Assembly (NCBI GenBank): GCA_964568975.1
Contig: CAZMSO010000003.1
Location: 50,572-114,571, forward strand
Reading direction: 5' to 3'
DNA: 64,000 nucleotides
DNA from: CAZADA01 sp964568975
GTDB lineage: Bacteria > Pseudomonadota > Alphaproteobacteria > Caulobacterales > Maricaulaceae
The number at the start of each line of letters is the position of its first letter. Position 1 is the stretch's first letter. Positions 55,338-63,719 of the stretch are shown here, piece after piece. Made by a program: the position numbers and the translations under genes. The notes beneath the pieces were generated by a model, which was not told where the DNA came from, searched no databases, and saw nothing but the letters and a program-made list of their open reading frames with translations.

Positions 55338-55442
55338 CGCGCTCTGCCGTCTCGTTGTGATCCGCAGCGGCGTGGGAGCGTCGCGTTAAGCCCAGCGCGC
55401 TAAACTCGCCGCTATGTGGTCTTCCATCATGCGACCCGCCCG

Positions 55443-56930
55443 ATGACGCCGGCGGCGCCCGCATGGGTGCTCGCGGCGCGTGACGCCGCCCGCGCCGCGT
55501 TGCAGCGAGTGGCGTCTGACGGCGCTGTCCAGAGCCTCGCCTCCTCCGCCGGGGCGTCGATCACCCCGGGCGTGCTTGGGGCGGCCGGGGCCGTCGGGTT
55601 CGCAGTCAGCCTCGCCGGGGTGCAGATCTTTGGCGATCCCCGCGCCGCGGCCGGCTTTGTGCACGCCCAGATTGTCATTACCAGCGCTGAGCACGCGACA
55701 GCGGGGACGCCTGCGCCCCACGCCGACCACGCGCCCGACCTGCATCATCGGGCTCCGGACAGCGCCGATACCCACCCACACCGTCACAGCGACGCGCGCG
55801 AGCGGCATGAGCCCGTGGGCGTCCACGGGTCGGACGCGCCCTATGACACCGAGCACGGCCGCCCGGGCCATGACGACCGTCACGCGCAGTCCGGCCACGC
55901 CCGAGAGCGCGATTCCACGCACGCGACAGCCGACACGGGCGCGCATCCCGATCCGGCGCCCCCCGCGCCCCGCCCCAACCCGCTTGCGCCGCCGCCGGGG
56001 CTGACGCAACCCGGTCCTGGCGGCCGCTTGCCCGCGATCGCGCCCGATGGCCATGTGGCTGCGGACGTCTATGCACGCCCCTTCCCGATGGAGGACGCCC
56101 GCCCGCGCATCGCCTTAATGGCGACGGGCCTTGGCCTGTCGCCAACCATCACGGCGCAGGCGATCGAGACATTGCCGCCGGAGGTGACCCTCGCCTTTTC
56201 GCCCTACGCGGCGGACCTCCAACAATGGATCGACGCCGCGCGCACGGCCGGCCACGAGGTGGTGCTGGCGCTGCCGATGGAGCCCTTTGATTATCCGGAC
56301 GACGACCCTGGGCCCCATGTGCTCTTAGCCGATTCCAGCGCTGCGGAGCTGACCCGACGGCTCGATTGGCTGATGGCGCGCGCGACCGGCTATGTCGCTG
56401 TGACGAACCATTTCGGCGCACGCTTCACCACCGACGGCGACGCAACGACCCGCGTCTTGCGGACCCTCGCCGCCCGAGGCGTCGCCTTCGTCTACGCCGA
56501 CCCGGCCGCGCGCCCGCGGCTGGGCGGCTTAGCGGCGGCGACGCGCGCGCGTTTCGCCGGGGCTGACATTCTTTTAGACGCGCGCCGCGCGGGCCGCGGC
56601 TTGGACGAGCAGTTCTTGCGCCTGGAGGCGGGGGCCCTGCGCCAGGGCGACGCCCTTGGTGCGTTTGAGGCCCGCGGCGGCTTAATCACCGCGGCCGCGC
56701 GTTGGGCCGCTGGCCTTGAGGCCAAGGGCTACGCTTTAGCGCCCGTGAGCTTTGTGGTCCGGGAGCGCTCGACCATGCGAGGCGGATACGCCCGCCGCGA
56801 GCCGTCAGCGGTTGGCGCGCCGCCGCGGTTTCGTGTGGTCAAAGCGGGATTTGGCGGTCGCGATGAGGACGGCTACGCTGGCGGCGACGATACGGATGCG
56901 GGAAAACAGGCTCATGGCGACGGACATTGA
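55443..56930 (+). CDS. Divergent polysaccharide deacetylase family protein with His-rich linker
   Basis: 495 residues of the YibQ/DUF610 type. One N-terminal hydrophobic segment (about 35-62) anchors it. Residues about 85-165 are a His/Asp/Arg-rich linker (ADHAPDLHHRAPDSADTHPH and similar) unlike the usual Pro/Ala linker. The deacetylase-like barrel follows: RIALMATGLGLSPTITAQAIETLPPEVTLAFSPYA, EVVLALPMEPFDYPDDDPGP, VAVTNHFGARFT. The family is typically found beside ctpA and an EnvC-like gene and is thought to act on the envelope. Its 3' end overlaps rppH by 17 bp. Confidence 0.9.
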   Translation: MTPAAPAWVLAARDAARAALQRVASDGAVQSLASSAGASITPGVLGAAGAVGFAVSLAGVQIFGDPRAAAGFVHAQIVITSAEHATAGTPAPHADHAPDLHHRAPDSADTHPHRHSDARERHEPVGVHGSDAPYDTEHGRPGHDDRHAQSGHARERDSTHATADTGAHPDPAPPAPRPNPLAPPPGLTQPGPGGRLPAIAPDGHVAADVYARPFPMEDARPRIALMATGLGLSPTITAQAIETLPPEVTLAFSPYAADLQQWIDAARTAGHEVVLALPMEPFDYPDDDPGPHVLLADSSAAELTRRLDWLMARATGYVAVTNHFGARFTTDGDATTRVLRTLAARGVAFVYADPAARPRLGGLAAATRARFAGADILLDARRAGRGLDEQFLRLEAGALRQGDALGAFEARGGLITAAARWAAGLEAKGYALAPVSFVVRERSTMRGGYARREPSAVGAPPRFRVVKAGFGGRDEDGYAGGDDTDAGKQAHGDGH

Positions 56931-57456
56931 CGCGCCGGGCATGACGATGGCGGACGCCCACGGGCGTGATCTCTCCAAGCACCGGGCGAATGTGGGGCTG
57001 TGCCTGTTCAACGCCTCGGGCCTCGTGTGGCTCGGGGAGCGCGCCCACAGCGATCGGGAGACTCATCCCTGGCAAATGCCGCAAGGCGGTGTGGATCCGG
57101 GCGAAGACCTCTACGCCGCCGCCTTGCGTGAAATGGCGGAGGAAACCGGCGTGCGCGCGGATTTAGTCTCGCTGTTGGGCGTGATCGACCGCTGGCTGAC
57201 GTATGATTTCCCGCCCGACGTGCTGGCGCGCAAACGCACGGACGGCAAAGACGGCTGGATCGGCCAAAAGCAGCGCTGGTTTGCGTTTCGGTTTTTGGGC
57301 TCAGACCGCGATGTGGCGTTGGATTCCCACCAGCCCGCCGAGTTTCGCTCCTGGCGATGGGAGCGGCTGGCGCGCACGCCGGAGCTGATTATCCCGTGGA
57401 AGCGCCCAGTGTATGACGTCGTCGCGGCGGAATTTGCGCGCTTCGCCAGCGACTGA
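56914..57456 (+). CDS. rppH: RNA pyrophosphohydrolase RppH
   Basis: Nudix enzyme that removes 5' pyrophosphate from mRNA to start decay. 180 residues with NVGLCLFNASGLVWLGERA, PWQMPQGGVDPGEDLYAAALREMAEETGV (Nudix box) and GWIGQKQRWFAFRFLG. The ATG at 56914, preceded by GGAAAACAGG, lies inside the end of the deacetylase gene. Convergent with atpC. Confidence 0.95.
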   Translation: MATDIDAPGMTMADAHGRDLSKHRANVGLCLFNASGLVWLGERAHSDRETHPWQMPQGGVDPGEDLYAAALREMAEETGVRADLVSLLGVIDRWLTYDFPPDVLARKRTDGKDGWIGQKQRWFAFRFLGSDRDVALDSHQPAEFRSWRWERLARTPELIIPWKRPVYDVVAAEFARFASD

Positions 57457-57608
57457 CGCCCCCAGCCGGAGGACGTCATTGTCGACCGCGCAGCGCGCCA
57501 AGGCGTGCTTAGGGGCGTGTCCCGGCGAGCGTCCGCGTCTTCGGTTCGGGGGCTGCAGCCTGGGGCGTGTCGGAGCGCCCAATCGGGCGGGGAGAAGCGC
57601 AGCGGTCT

Positions 57609-58019
57609 TTACACGTAAGCGGCTTGCGCGAGCGCCTGGACCATGGCCTGCAGACGCTCAACCTCAGCTTCCGCGGCAGGCCGGGTCGCCTCATCGGCGT
57701 CGGCAAGGCGTGCGCGCGCGGCCTGGAGCTGCTCATCCAGATCCGATGGCGACACATCATCAAGCGATGCGGCGTCCTCCGCCAGGACCGTCAGCCCCTC
57801 CGGCGTCACATCCGCAAAGCCGCCTCGGACGAAAATCTTGCGCGCGGCGTTTTCTTTGAGGATCACCAGCGCCCCAGCGCGCAGCGTCGTCATGAAGGGC
57901 GCGTGACGCGGCAGCACGCCGAAATCACCGTTGACGCCCGGGACGATGACGTGCTCGACGGCGTCCGACACCACTTCGCGCTCCGGCGACACCAAGCTGA
58001 ATTGAAACGTCTCCGCCAT
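57609..58019 (-). CDS. atpC: ATP synthase F1 subunit epsilon
   Basis: 136 residues. FQFSLVSPEREVVSDAVEHVIVPGVNGDFGVLPRHAPFMTTLRAGAL is the epsilon beta-sandwich; the C-terminal helical part (SDLDEQLQAARARLADADEATRPAAEAEVERLQAM) regulates rotation. The ATG at 58019 has AGAGGAA upstream. It is separated from atpD by about 2.4 kb containing two same-strand genes, instead of following it directly. Confidence 0.95.
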   Translation of the reverse strand: MAETFQFSLVSPEREVVSDAVEHVIVPGVNGDFGVLPRHAPFMTTLRAGALVILKENAARKIFVRGGFADVTPEGLTVLAEDAASLDDVSPSDLDEQLQAARARLADADEATRPAAEAEVERLQAMVQALAQAAYV

Positions 58020-58107
58020 CGGGGTTCCTCTCGTTTGCGTCCGCAGTCCTACTGCGCGCCGCGCGCGGCGTCGAGGCGCAGCCCGCAGCCCCCATTCACG
58101 GCCGGGC

Positions 58108-58641
58108 TCACGCGACGGCCGCCGCCCCGTGCATGCGCGCGTGCAGCGCGTGCTGCAGGCTTGCAGGGTCCGCGACATCGCGGGTTGTGTGGCTCACTTC
58201 CCCGACAGTGACAATCGTGACCGCGCCATAGTTAAAGATGCGTCCAAGCCAGGGCTGCTCAATGGCCACGCGCACGATCTTCTCCAGATCCGTCGCCCAA
58301 AACTCAATATTGAACACGCCGTCTTTCTCCACAAAGCGCCGGTTCGTGACCGCCAGCTCCCGGAACTGCATGCGGATGAAGCGCAGGGTCAGACGCCAAA
58401 CGAGCCGGCCCGCAAACACCGCCAAGCCCGCCACATACGCCCACTGAAACCAGTGTTGGATCTGCGGCGACTGGCTCGCCGTCAGGGGATCCAACAGCAA
58501 CGCGCGCGCCACGTTCCACAGCGCCGTCACCGCCACAAACTCCAGCACCGGCGCGCCGTAATGCGCCATGTTGGAAAAGCGCGGCGCGTACTCCGCAGCC
58601 TCCCCCGCCAACATCATTTTCGCCAGATACGCCATCGCCAT
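58108..58641 (-). CDS. PH-like domain membrane protein
   Basis: 177 residues. Two hydrophobic segments (about 33-52 and 68-85) are followed by a bacterial PH-like domain: ELAVTNRRFVEKDGVFNIEFWATDLEKIVRVAIEQPWLGRIFNYGAVTIVTVG, the bPH2/YdbT pattern. The ATG at 58641 has GTGGGGG upstream; 58635 is an alternative. It lies between atpC and the 311-residue hypothetical on the same strand. Function unknown. Confidence 0.82.
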   Translation of the reverse strand: MAMAYLAKMMLAGEAAEYAPRFSNMAHYGAPVLEFVAVTALWNVARALLLDPLTASQSPQIQHWFQWAYVAGLAVFAGRLVWRLTLRFIRMQFRELAVTNRRFVEKDGVFNIEFWATDLEKIVRVAIEQPWLGRIFNYGAVTIVTVGEVSHTTRDVADPASLQHALHARMHGAAAVA

Positions 58642-58670
58642 CCCCCACCGCACCGCCCTCTGCGCGCGGC

Positions 58671-59606
58671 TTACAGCGCCATGGCCATATCCCCGGGGCC
58701 CATCGCCTGCAACATCGCGAGATCCTCCGGCGACAGCATGTCCTTCAACTCCTGCGCCGACACCGAGCCGGCCGCCGCGCGCTCGCGTCGGCGCAACTCA
58801 TGATAGGCGTCGTTGCGGGCCTCGCGGGAGCCTGGAATGTGCTGGGCGATAAAGCCCGCGACAATCGGCCGCCCGTCGCTGTTGCTGGTGTACATGAGGC
58901 CTTTGCCGATACGCGCAAGCTCCGTCGCCCGCTCGAAATCAACGGACTGACGCCAGACCAAAAGCACCGGCGTGTTGCGGCCGATCCGCGCGCCCAACAA
59001 CACCATCAAGTCTTCCACGGCATACATGCCGCCCCGGGCGGAAAACCCGCCTGGCTCATCTTCGCGGGCCGCGTAGAGTGTGAACTCTGGCACTGGTCTC
59101 TCGAGTTTTTCCAAAACATCCCACGGCTTAATGTTGAGGAACGAGCGATTGATGCGATCGGGTGCGCCGGAAGAACGCCGATAAACACGCCACGAGCCGC
59201 AATACCTCTGAACAAATAATTCAGGTTGATTGATTCGTGCTTGCTTGCGGTAGAACACCTCGATGTGATCTTTATCAAGGAAGAACGGAAAGCCGGTGTC
59301 TTCCTTCGCCTCATAAGAACTTAACGCGTCGGGTTGCAGCGCCCGCCACAGCGGCTCAATCGCCGCCGGCAGCGTCACGTTGTGCGCCGCAATCATCTCT
59401 GCGAGGACTGAGCAGGCGGTCGGCAGCCACTCCGCTGCCCCGTCGGCTTGGGCGTTGTTGCGCACAGCGCGGGCCAAATGGCGCGCGTCCTCGCCCCCCG
59501 CGGGCCGCATCGCCTGAAACGCTTTGTCTGTGATGCCGCGCTCAATGGTGCGCAGATAGCCATAGACCGCGCGGAAGGCCGCCGCTCGGTTGATGCCGTC
59601 GGACAT
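58671..59606 (-). CDS. Hypothetical protein, 311 aa, inserted in the atp region
   Basis: No family recognised. Probably cytoplasmic; the N-terminal half is helical (AAFRAVYGYLRTIERGITDKAFQAM), the centre contains aromatic strands (FFLDKDHIEVFYRK, CGSWRVYRRSSG, FTLYAAREDE), and the last ~60 residues are charged helices. Codon usage looks coding, and it sits 30 bp upstream of the PH-like gene, so both are probably co-transcribed. The central region is less GC-rich than its neighbours. Confidence 0.75.
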   Translation of the reverse strand: MSDGINRAAAFRAVYGYLRTIERGITDKAFQAMRPAGGEDARHLARAVRNNAQADGAAEWLPTACSVLAEMIAAHNVTLPAAIEPLWRALQPDALSSYEAKEDTGFPFFLDKDHIEVFYRKQARINQPELFVQRYCGSWRVYRRSSGAPDRINRSFLNIKPWDVLEKLERPVPEFTLYAAREDEPGGFSARGGMYAVEDLMVLLGARIGRNTPVLLVWRQSVDFERATELARIGKGLMYTSNSDGRPIVAGFIAQHIPGSREARNDAYHELRRRERAAAGSVSAQELKDMLSPEDLAMLQAMGPGDMAMAL

Positions 59607-60010
59607 AGATCACGCTCCGGAGGGTCGCTGTGCGTTGCGTGGACGCGGTGGCGGTTGTCGGCTGAAATCGGCTTTCTTTCAACCGCAATAACGCTTGACA
59701 GCAAAAGCGATCGATAAGTTGGGAGGTTTGTGGGGCGCGTGGCGATTCCGTCGCAACACGTCGAACGCCGGGCGCAGGCGCGGAATCACTCGGACACGCG
59801 GGCGCAAACACCACAGATTTGGCCGGTTCGGGACAACCCCGCGCGCATCCGCGCCGGGTCGCCGACTGTGGGCGGGTGTTGGCTGGTGTTTGGCGAAAGT
59901 CGCTGCGGGCGTGCAACCTGGCGGATTCTTCTCATCAAACCACACTCCCTCAGAGGCGAGTTTCGCGCCATAATCACGACGCGTGGTCAAGGCTCGCAAG
60001 GAGACTGTGA
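59607..60010. other. Intergenic region, 404 bp
   Basis: Lies between the divergent 311-aa gene and the 75-aa ORF. It contains a perfect TTGACA at 59695-59700 (plus strand), but no good -10 at 16-18 bases. Overlapping ORFs on both strands exist but none looks coding. Confidence 0.5.
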
Positions 60011-60238
60011 ATGACGCTCGCTCAAACACGCCGCCGAGGAGGGGTTGGCGCCCTCGCCTTTTGGACCGTCGCGGTCGCTGTTGGCACGCAACTGTGGGGA
60101 GACTTAGCCGCCGCTCTGATTATTGACTTAGCACTTCGCAGCCTGGGGGTGTTCGGGGAATTTCTCAGCGACCATCTGTGCACTTGCGCCACGCCACGCG
60201 GACGCGCTTTTGGCGGCATGGCGCACCATTACGTGTAA
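60011..60238 (+). CDS. Small membrane protein, 75 aa
   Basis: The ORF has a strong AAGGAGA Shine-Dalgarno at the proper distance from its ATG, which makes it likely to be translated. A basic N-terminus (TRRRGG) precedes a hydrophobic stretch (VGALAFWTVAVAVGTQLWGDLAAALIIDLAL). The tail has a CTC cysteine pair. It is on the strand opposite to the atp genes and recognised by no family I know. Confidence 0.5.
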   Translation: MTLAQTRRRGGVGALAFWTVAVAVGTQLWGDLAAALIIDLALRSLGVFGEFLSDHLCTCATPRGRAFGGMAHHYV

Positions 60239-60457
60239 CCGCGCGCCGGTGCGGCGCGTGTGATCCAGAGTGGACGTGGCGTGGCGCCCGTCGCCCCGTG
60301 GGCGCGGATTGGCGCTGATGACGATCGCGCCCGAGGCCGCCGGTCTGGCGACCGCTGCGTCCGCCCTCTGCGTGCTTATCAGCGCCGCGCCTCCGCCCCA
60401 CCGATCCCGGCCACCGCGCGCCCCGCCCCCGCCTTGCGCCATGGCGTTCCTTGACGG

Positions 60458-61879
60458 TTACGCGGCTTCAGCGGCGAGTTTGCGCGCTTTCTCTTCGGCC
60501 TCGGCGATGGACCCGACCATGTAGAAGGCCGGCTCAGGCAAATGATCGAACTCGCCGTCGCACAAGCGACGGAAGCTGGAGACAGTGTCCTCCAGCGGCA
60601 CCTGAATCCCCGGGAAGCCCGTAAACACTTCCGCCACGTCGAAGGGCTGGCTCAAGAAGCGCTCAATCTTACGGGCGCGCGCCACAGTCAGGCGATCCTC
60701 CTCCGACAGCTCATCCATGCCGAGGATCGCGATAATGTCTTGCAGAGATTTATAGCGTTGCAAGATCTCTTGGACGCGCCGCGCTGTGTCGTAATGCTCA
60801 TCGCCCACAACCCCGGGCTCAAGGATGCGCGAGGTGGAATCGAGCGGATCAATCGCGGGGTAAATTCCCTTCTCCGCAATGGACCGGTTGAGCACAGTCG
60901 TGGCGTCCAAATGCGAAAAGGACGTGGCCGGCGCGGGGTCCGTCAAATCGTCGGCGGGCACGTAAATCGCCTGCACTGAGGTGATGGAGCCCTTGTTGGT
61001 GGAGGTGATCCGCTCTTGCAACGCGCCCATGTCGGTGGCGAGCGTCGGCTGATAGCCCACCGCCGAAGGAATGCGGCCAAGCAGGGCTGACACTTCCGAG
61101 CCCGCTTGGGTGAACCGGAAAATGTTGTCCACGAAGAACAACACGTCTTTGCCTTCTTGATCGCGGAAATATTCCGCTTGGGCGAGACCAGTGAGCGCCA
61201 CGCGCGCGCGCGCGCCCGGCGGTTCGTTCATTTGGCCATACACCAGGGTGGCGCGGCTCTCGCCGCTGAGGTCGATCACCTTGGCGTCCTGCATTTCGTG
61301 GTAGAGGTCGTTGCCTTCGCGGGTGCGCTCGCCGACGCCGGCGAACACAGAATAGCCGCCAAACAGCTTAGCGATGTTGTTGATCAGCTCTTGGATCAAC
61401 ACAGTCTTGCCCACGCCTGCGCCGCCAAACAAACCGATCTTACCGCCGCGTGCGTAGGGGCAGAGCAAGTCGATCACTTTAATGCCGGTGATCAGGATTT
61501 CCGCTTCCGTGGATTGATCCACGAATTCCGGCGCGTCGCGGTGAATGGGCGCGCGAACCGCGCTCTCAATGGGCCCCCTTTCGTCAATGGGTTGGCCCAC
61601 GACATCCATAATCCGGCCCAGTGTCTCAGGACCGACGGGAACCGTGATCGGCTCGCCTGTGTCCGTCACATCTTGGCCGCGCGTCAGGCCTTCCGTGGAG
61701 TCCATGGCGATGGCGCGCACAATGTTTTCGCCCAAATGCTGCGCCACTTCGAGCACCAGCCGCTGGTCGCCGTTTTGAGTCTCCAGCGCGTTCAAGATAT
61801 CTGGCAGACGTTCGTCAAACTCCACGTCGACCACCGCCCCGATCACTTGAGCCACGCGCCCACGGTTGTTCGTCGTCAT
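60458..61879 (-). CDS. atpD: ATP synthase F1 subunit beta
   Basis: Catalytic subunit, 473 residues. GGAGVGKT P-loop (about 151-158), GERTREGNDLYHEM, Walker B VLFFVDNIFRFTQAGSEVSALLGRIPSAVGYQPTL and the DELSEEDRLTVARARKIERFLSQPF segment. The ATG at 61879 gives the family start. Separated from atpG by a lipoprotein gene. Confidence 0.98.
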   Translation of the reverse strand: MTTNNRGRVAQVIGAVVDVEFDERLPDILNALETQNGDQRLVLEVAQHLGENIVRAIAMDSTEGLTRGQDVTDTGEPITVPVGPETLGRIMDVVGQPIDERGPIESAVRAPIHRDAPEFVDQSTEAEILITGIKVIDLLCPYARGGKIGLFGGAGVGKTVLIQELINNIAKLFGGYSVFAGVGERTREGNDLYHEMQDAKVIDLSGESRATLVYGQMNEPPGARARVALTGLAQAEYFRDQEGKDVLFFVDNIFRFTQAGSEVSALLGRIPSAVGYQPTLATDMGALQERITSTNKGSITSVQAIYVPADDLTDPAPATSFSHLDATTVLNRSIAEKGIYPAIDPLDSTSRILEPGVVGDEHYDTARRVQEILQRYKSLQDIIAILGMDELSEEDRLTVARARKIERFLSQPFDVAEVFTGFPGIQVPLEDTVSSFRRLCDGEFDHLPEPAFYMVGSIAEAEEKARKLAAEAA

Positions 61880-62109
61880 GCCTGATCTCACACGTTCCGC
61901 GTTTCACCGCCGCAGCGGTCGCCGCTCACATTCTGAATGGAAAAGGCGACGGCGCAGCGGCCCGCCCCTCAGTCTTGAAGACGACGCCGCGCGTAAACCC
62001 TCGGTAAACGCCGCCATCGCCACCTGCCTGATCCCCTAACGCAGCCGGCCGCGTGTGTCTAATGCTTCATTCCGCACCGCCGCAGCGCGACGCCGTCGCC
62101 GCCGTCGGC
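61880..62109. other. Intergenic region upstream of atpD, 230 bp
   Basis: No gene seen. The presence of a sizeable leader between the lipoprotein stop and the atpD start makes a separate atpD promoter possible, but no clear promoter elements stand out. Confidence 0.4.
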
Positions 62110-62604
62110 TCACTCCGCGGCGCTGGACGCTCGCCCATGGCGGCAGCTCAAACGCGCGCCTGTGGAGGCCACGCGGACCTGTTCGCCAGCGGCGACGCGA
62201 TACTGCGCATCACCCACCACGGTTTGGACCCGCAACACAGCCGGTCCAGTCACCACGCACACCACCCCCGCGGAGCTGTCGCCGCACCGCTGCTCGCCGG
62301 TGCCGTCCTCCACGCCGAGCACGAAATTGACGCCGCGGGCGCGCAAAGCGTGTTTTGCAAAGCTGGCGCGATACTCCGGCCCCCAATCCGCGTCGAGGGG
62401 ATCGCCCTGCGGCGCGCGACGGATCATGTCATAATCCGCCGCCATACGCTCACACAGAGAGCCGCTGGCCGGCGACACCACGGTCTGCGCCGTCTCAAAC
62501 CGCACTTGTCGATCCGGCGTCGGCTTCGCGCACGCCGTCGCCGCGACTGCAGCAGCGACGGCGACCACCCACGCGCCATGCTTCATGGATCTCCATCGCG
62601 CCAT
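62110..62604 (-). CDS. Predicted lipoprotein inserted between atpG and atpD
   Basis: 164 residues from ATG 62604 (GGGAGGGTGTA upstream); ATG 62586 (MKHGAWVV) is an alternative. Signal peptide with lipobox ATAC, then a mature domain with three further cysteines (SLCERM, EQRCGDSS, VVCVV) and one near the end. Sequences such as VNFVLGVEDGTGEQRCGD are not recognised as a family. Transcribed in the same direction as the atp genes. Confidence 0.75.
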   Translation of the reverse strand: MARWRSMKHGAWVVAVAAAVAATACAKPTPDRQVRFETAQTVVSPASGSLCERMAADYDMIRRAPQGDPLDADWGPEYRASFAKHALRARGVNFVLGVEDGTGEQRCGDSSAGVVCVVTGPAVLRVQTVVGDAQYRVAAGEQVRVASTGARLSCRHGRASSAAE

Positions 62605-62766
62605 TACACCCTCCCGCGCCCGCGCCGCCGGGCTCAGCGTTTCGGCCGCACAGGCTGCTGCACCAGATTGTTTTCGGTGTCCGTCATCGCCCGCCTCACC
62701 CGCGAACCATCGCCCGTCGCCACATTGCAACTGGAACATCGCATGAACATCGAGACGACGCAAGCG

Positions 62767-63654
62767 CTAAAGCGCTTCCGCGCCGGAGATGATTTCAATG
62801 AGTTCTTTCGTGATGTTGGCTTGGCGGGCGCGGTTGTATTGCAACGTGAGGCTGTCGATCAGGTCGCCGGCATTGCGCGTTGCGTTGTCCATCGCCGACA
62901 TCCGCGCGCCCTGCTCGCCCGCGGCGTTCTCCAACAGCGCGCTGAACACTTGCGTGGTGAGATTGCGCGGCAGGAGATCCGCAAGGATCGCCTCCTCATC
63001 CGGCTCATACTCGTATTGCGCGCCTTGAAGGTCGGGACCTTCGAGGCTTTCATCCACGGACTCAGACGCCGGAATAATGGTCCGGACCGTCGGCACTTGC
63101 GTCAGCACGGACTGGAAGCGTGAAAACACAAGCGTCGCCACATCAATCTCGCCGGCGTCGAACAGCGTGCGCACTTTCGCGGCGATGCCGCCGGCGATGG
63201 CGGAATCCAAGCGTTTGACCTCCCGCAACGAGATCACCTCAACGATTTTGTCGCTGTGGAGACGCTTCAACTGGTCGTGACCTTTTCGCCCGACAATCAG
63301 GAGCTTAACGGTTTTTCCCGCGCGCTCGAGCTCCACGATGCGTTCGCGCGCCAGCCGTGCAATCGACGCGTTGAAGCCGCCGCACAGACCGCGGTCGGCC
63401 GTGCACACAATCAGGAGATGCACGTCGTCTTTGCCGGAACCGATCAGGAGCGGCGGCGCGCCGGGCGTGTCTTTCACGGCCACGGAAAGGTTCGCAACCA
63501 CCCGCGCCATGCGCTCGGCATAAGGGCGCGCGGCCTCCGCTTGATCCTGGGCGCGCTTGAGCTTCGCTGCGGCCACGAGCTGCATCGCCTTGGTGATCTT
63601 CTGGGTCGATTTGACTGAGCCGATCCGGTTTTTTAGGTCTTTAAGGTTGGGCAT
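62767..63654 (-). CDS. atpG: ATP synthase F1 subunit gamma
   Basis: 295 residues. MPNLKDLKNRIGSVKSTQKITKAMQLVAAAKLKRAQ is the N-terminal shaft helix, TADRGLCGGFNASI the central conserved motif, and ARMSAMDNATRNAGDLIDSLTLQYNRARQANITKELIEIISGAEAL the C-terminal shaft helix. It lies 65 bp downstream of atpA. Confidence 0.97.
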   Translation of the reverse strand: MPNLKDLKNRIGSVKSTQKITKAMQLVAAAKLKRAQDQAEAARPYAERMARVVANLSVAVKDTPGAPPLLIGSGKDDVHLLIVCTADRGLCGGFNASIARLARERIVELERAGKTVKLLIVGRKGHDQLKRLHSDKIVEVISLREVKRLDSAIAGGIAAKVRTLFDAGEIDVATLVFSRFQSVLTQVPTVRTIIPASESVDESLEGPDLQGAQYEYEPDEEAILADLLPRNLTTQVFSALLENAAGEQGARMSAMDNATRNAGDLIDSLTLQYNRARQANITKELIEIISGAEAL

Positions 63655-63719
63655 CTTTACACCAGTCGCCGCCGATTACGTCACACCGCCGATCGGCGCG
63701 CCGCGCAGTCGTCAAGGCC

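Noticed and set aside
59679..60029. Minus-strand 116-aa ORF upstream of the hypothetical gene
   Set aside because: No ribosome binding site, no family resemblance, and it overlaps the start of the better-supported small ORF at 60011.
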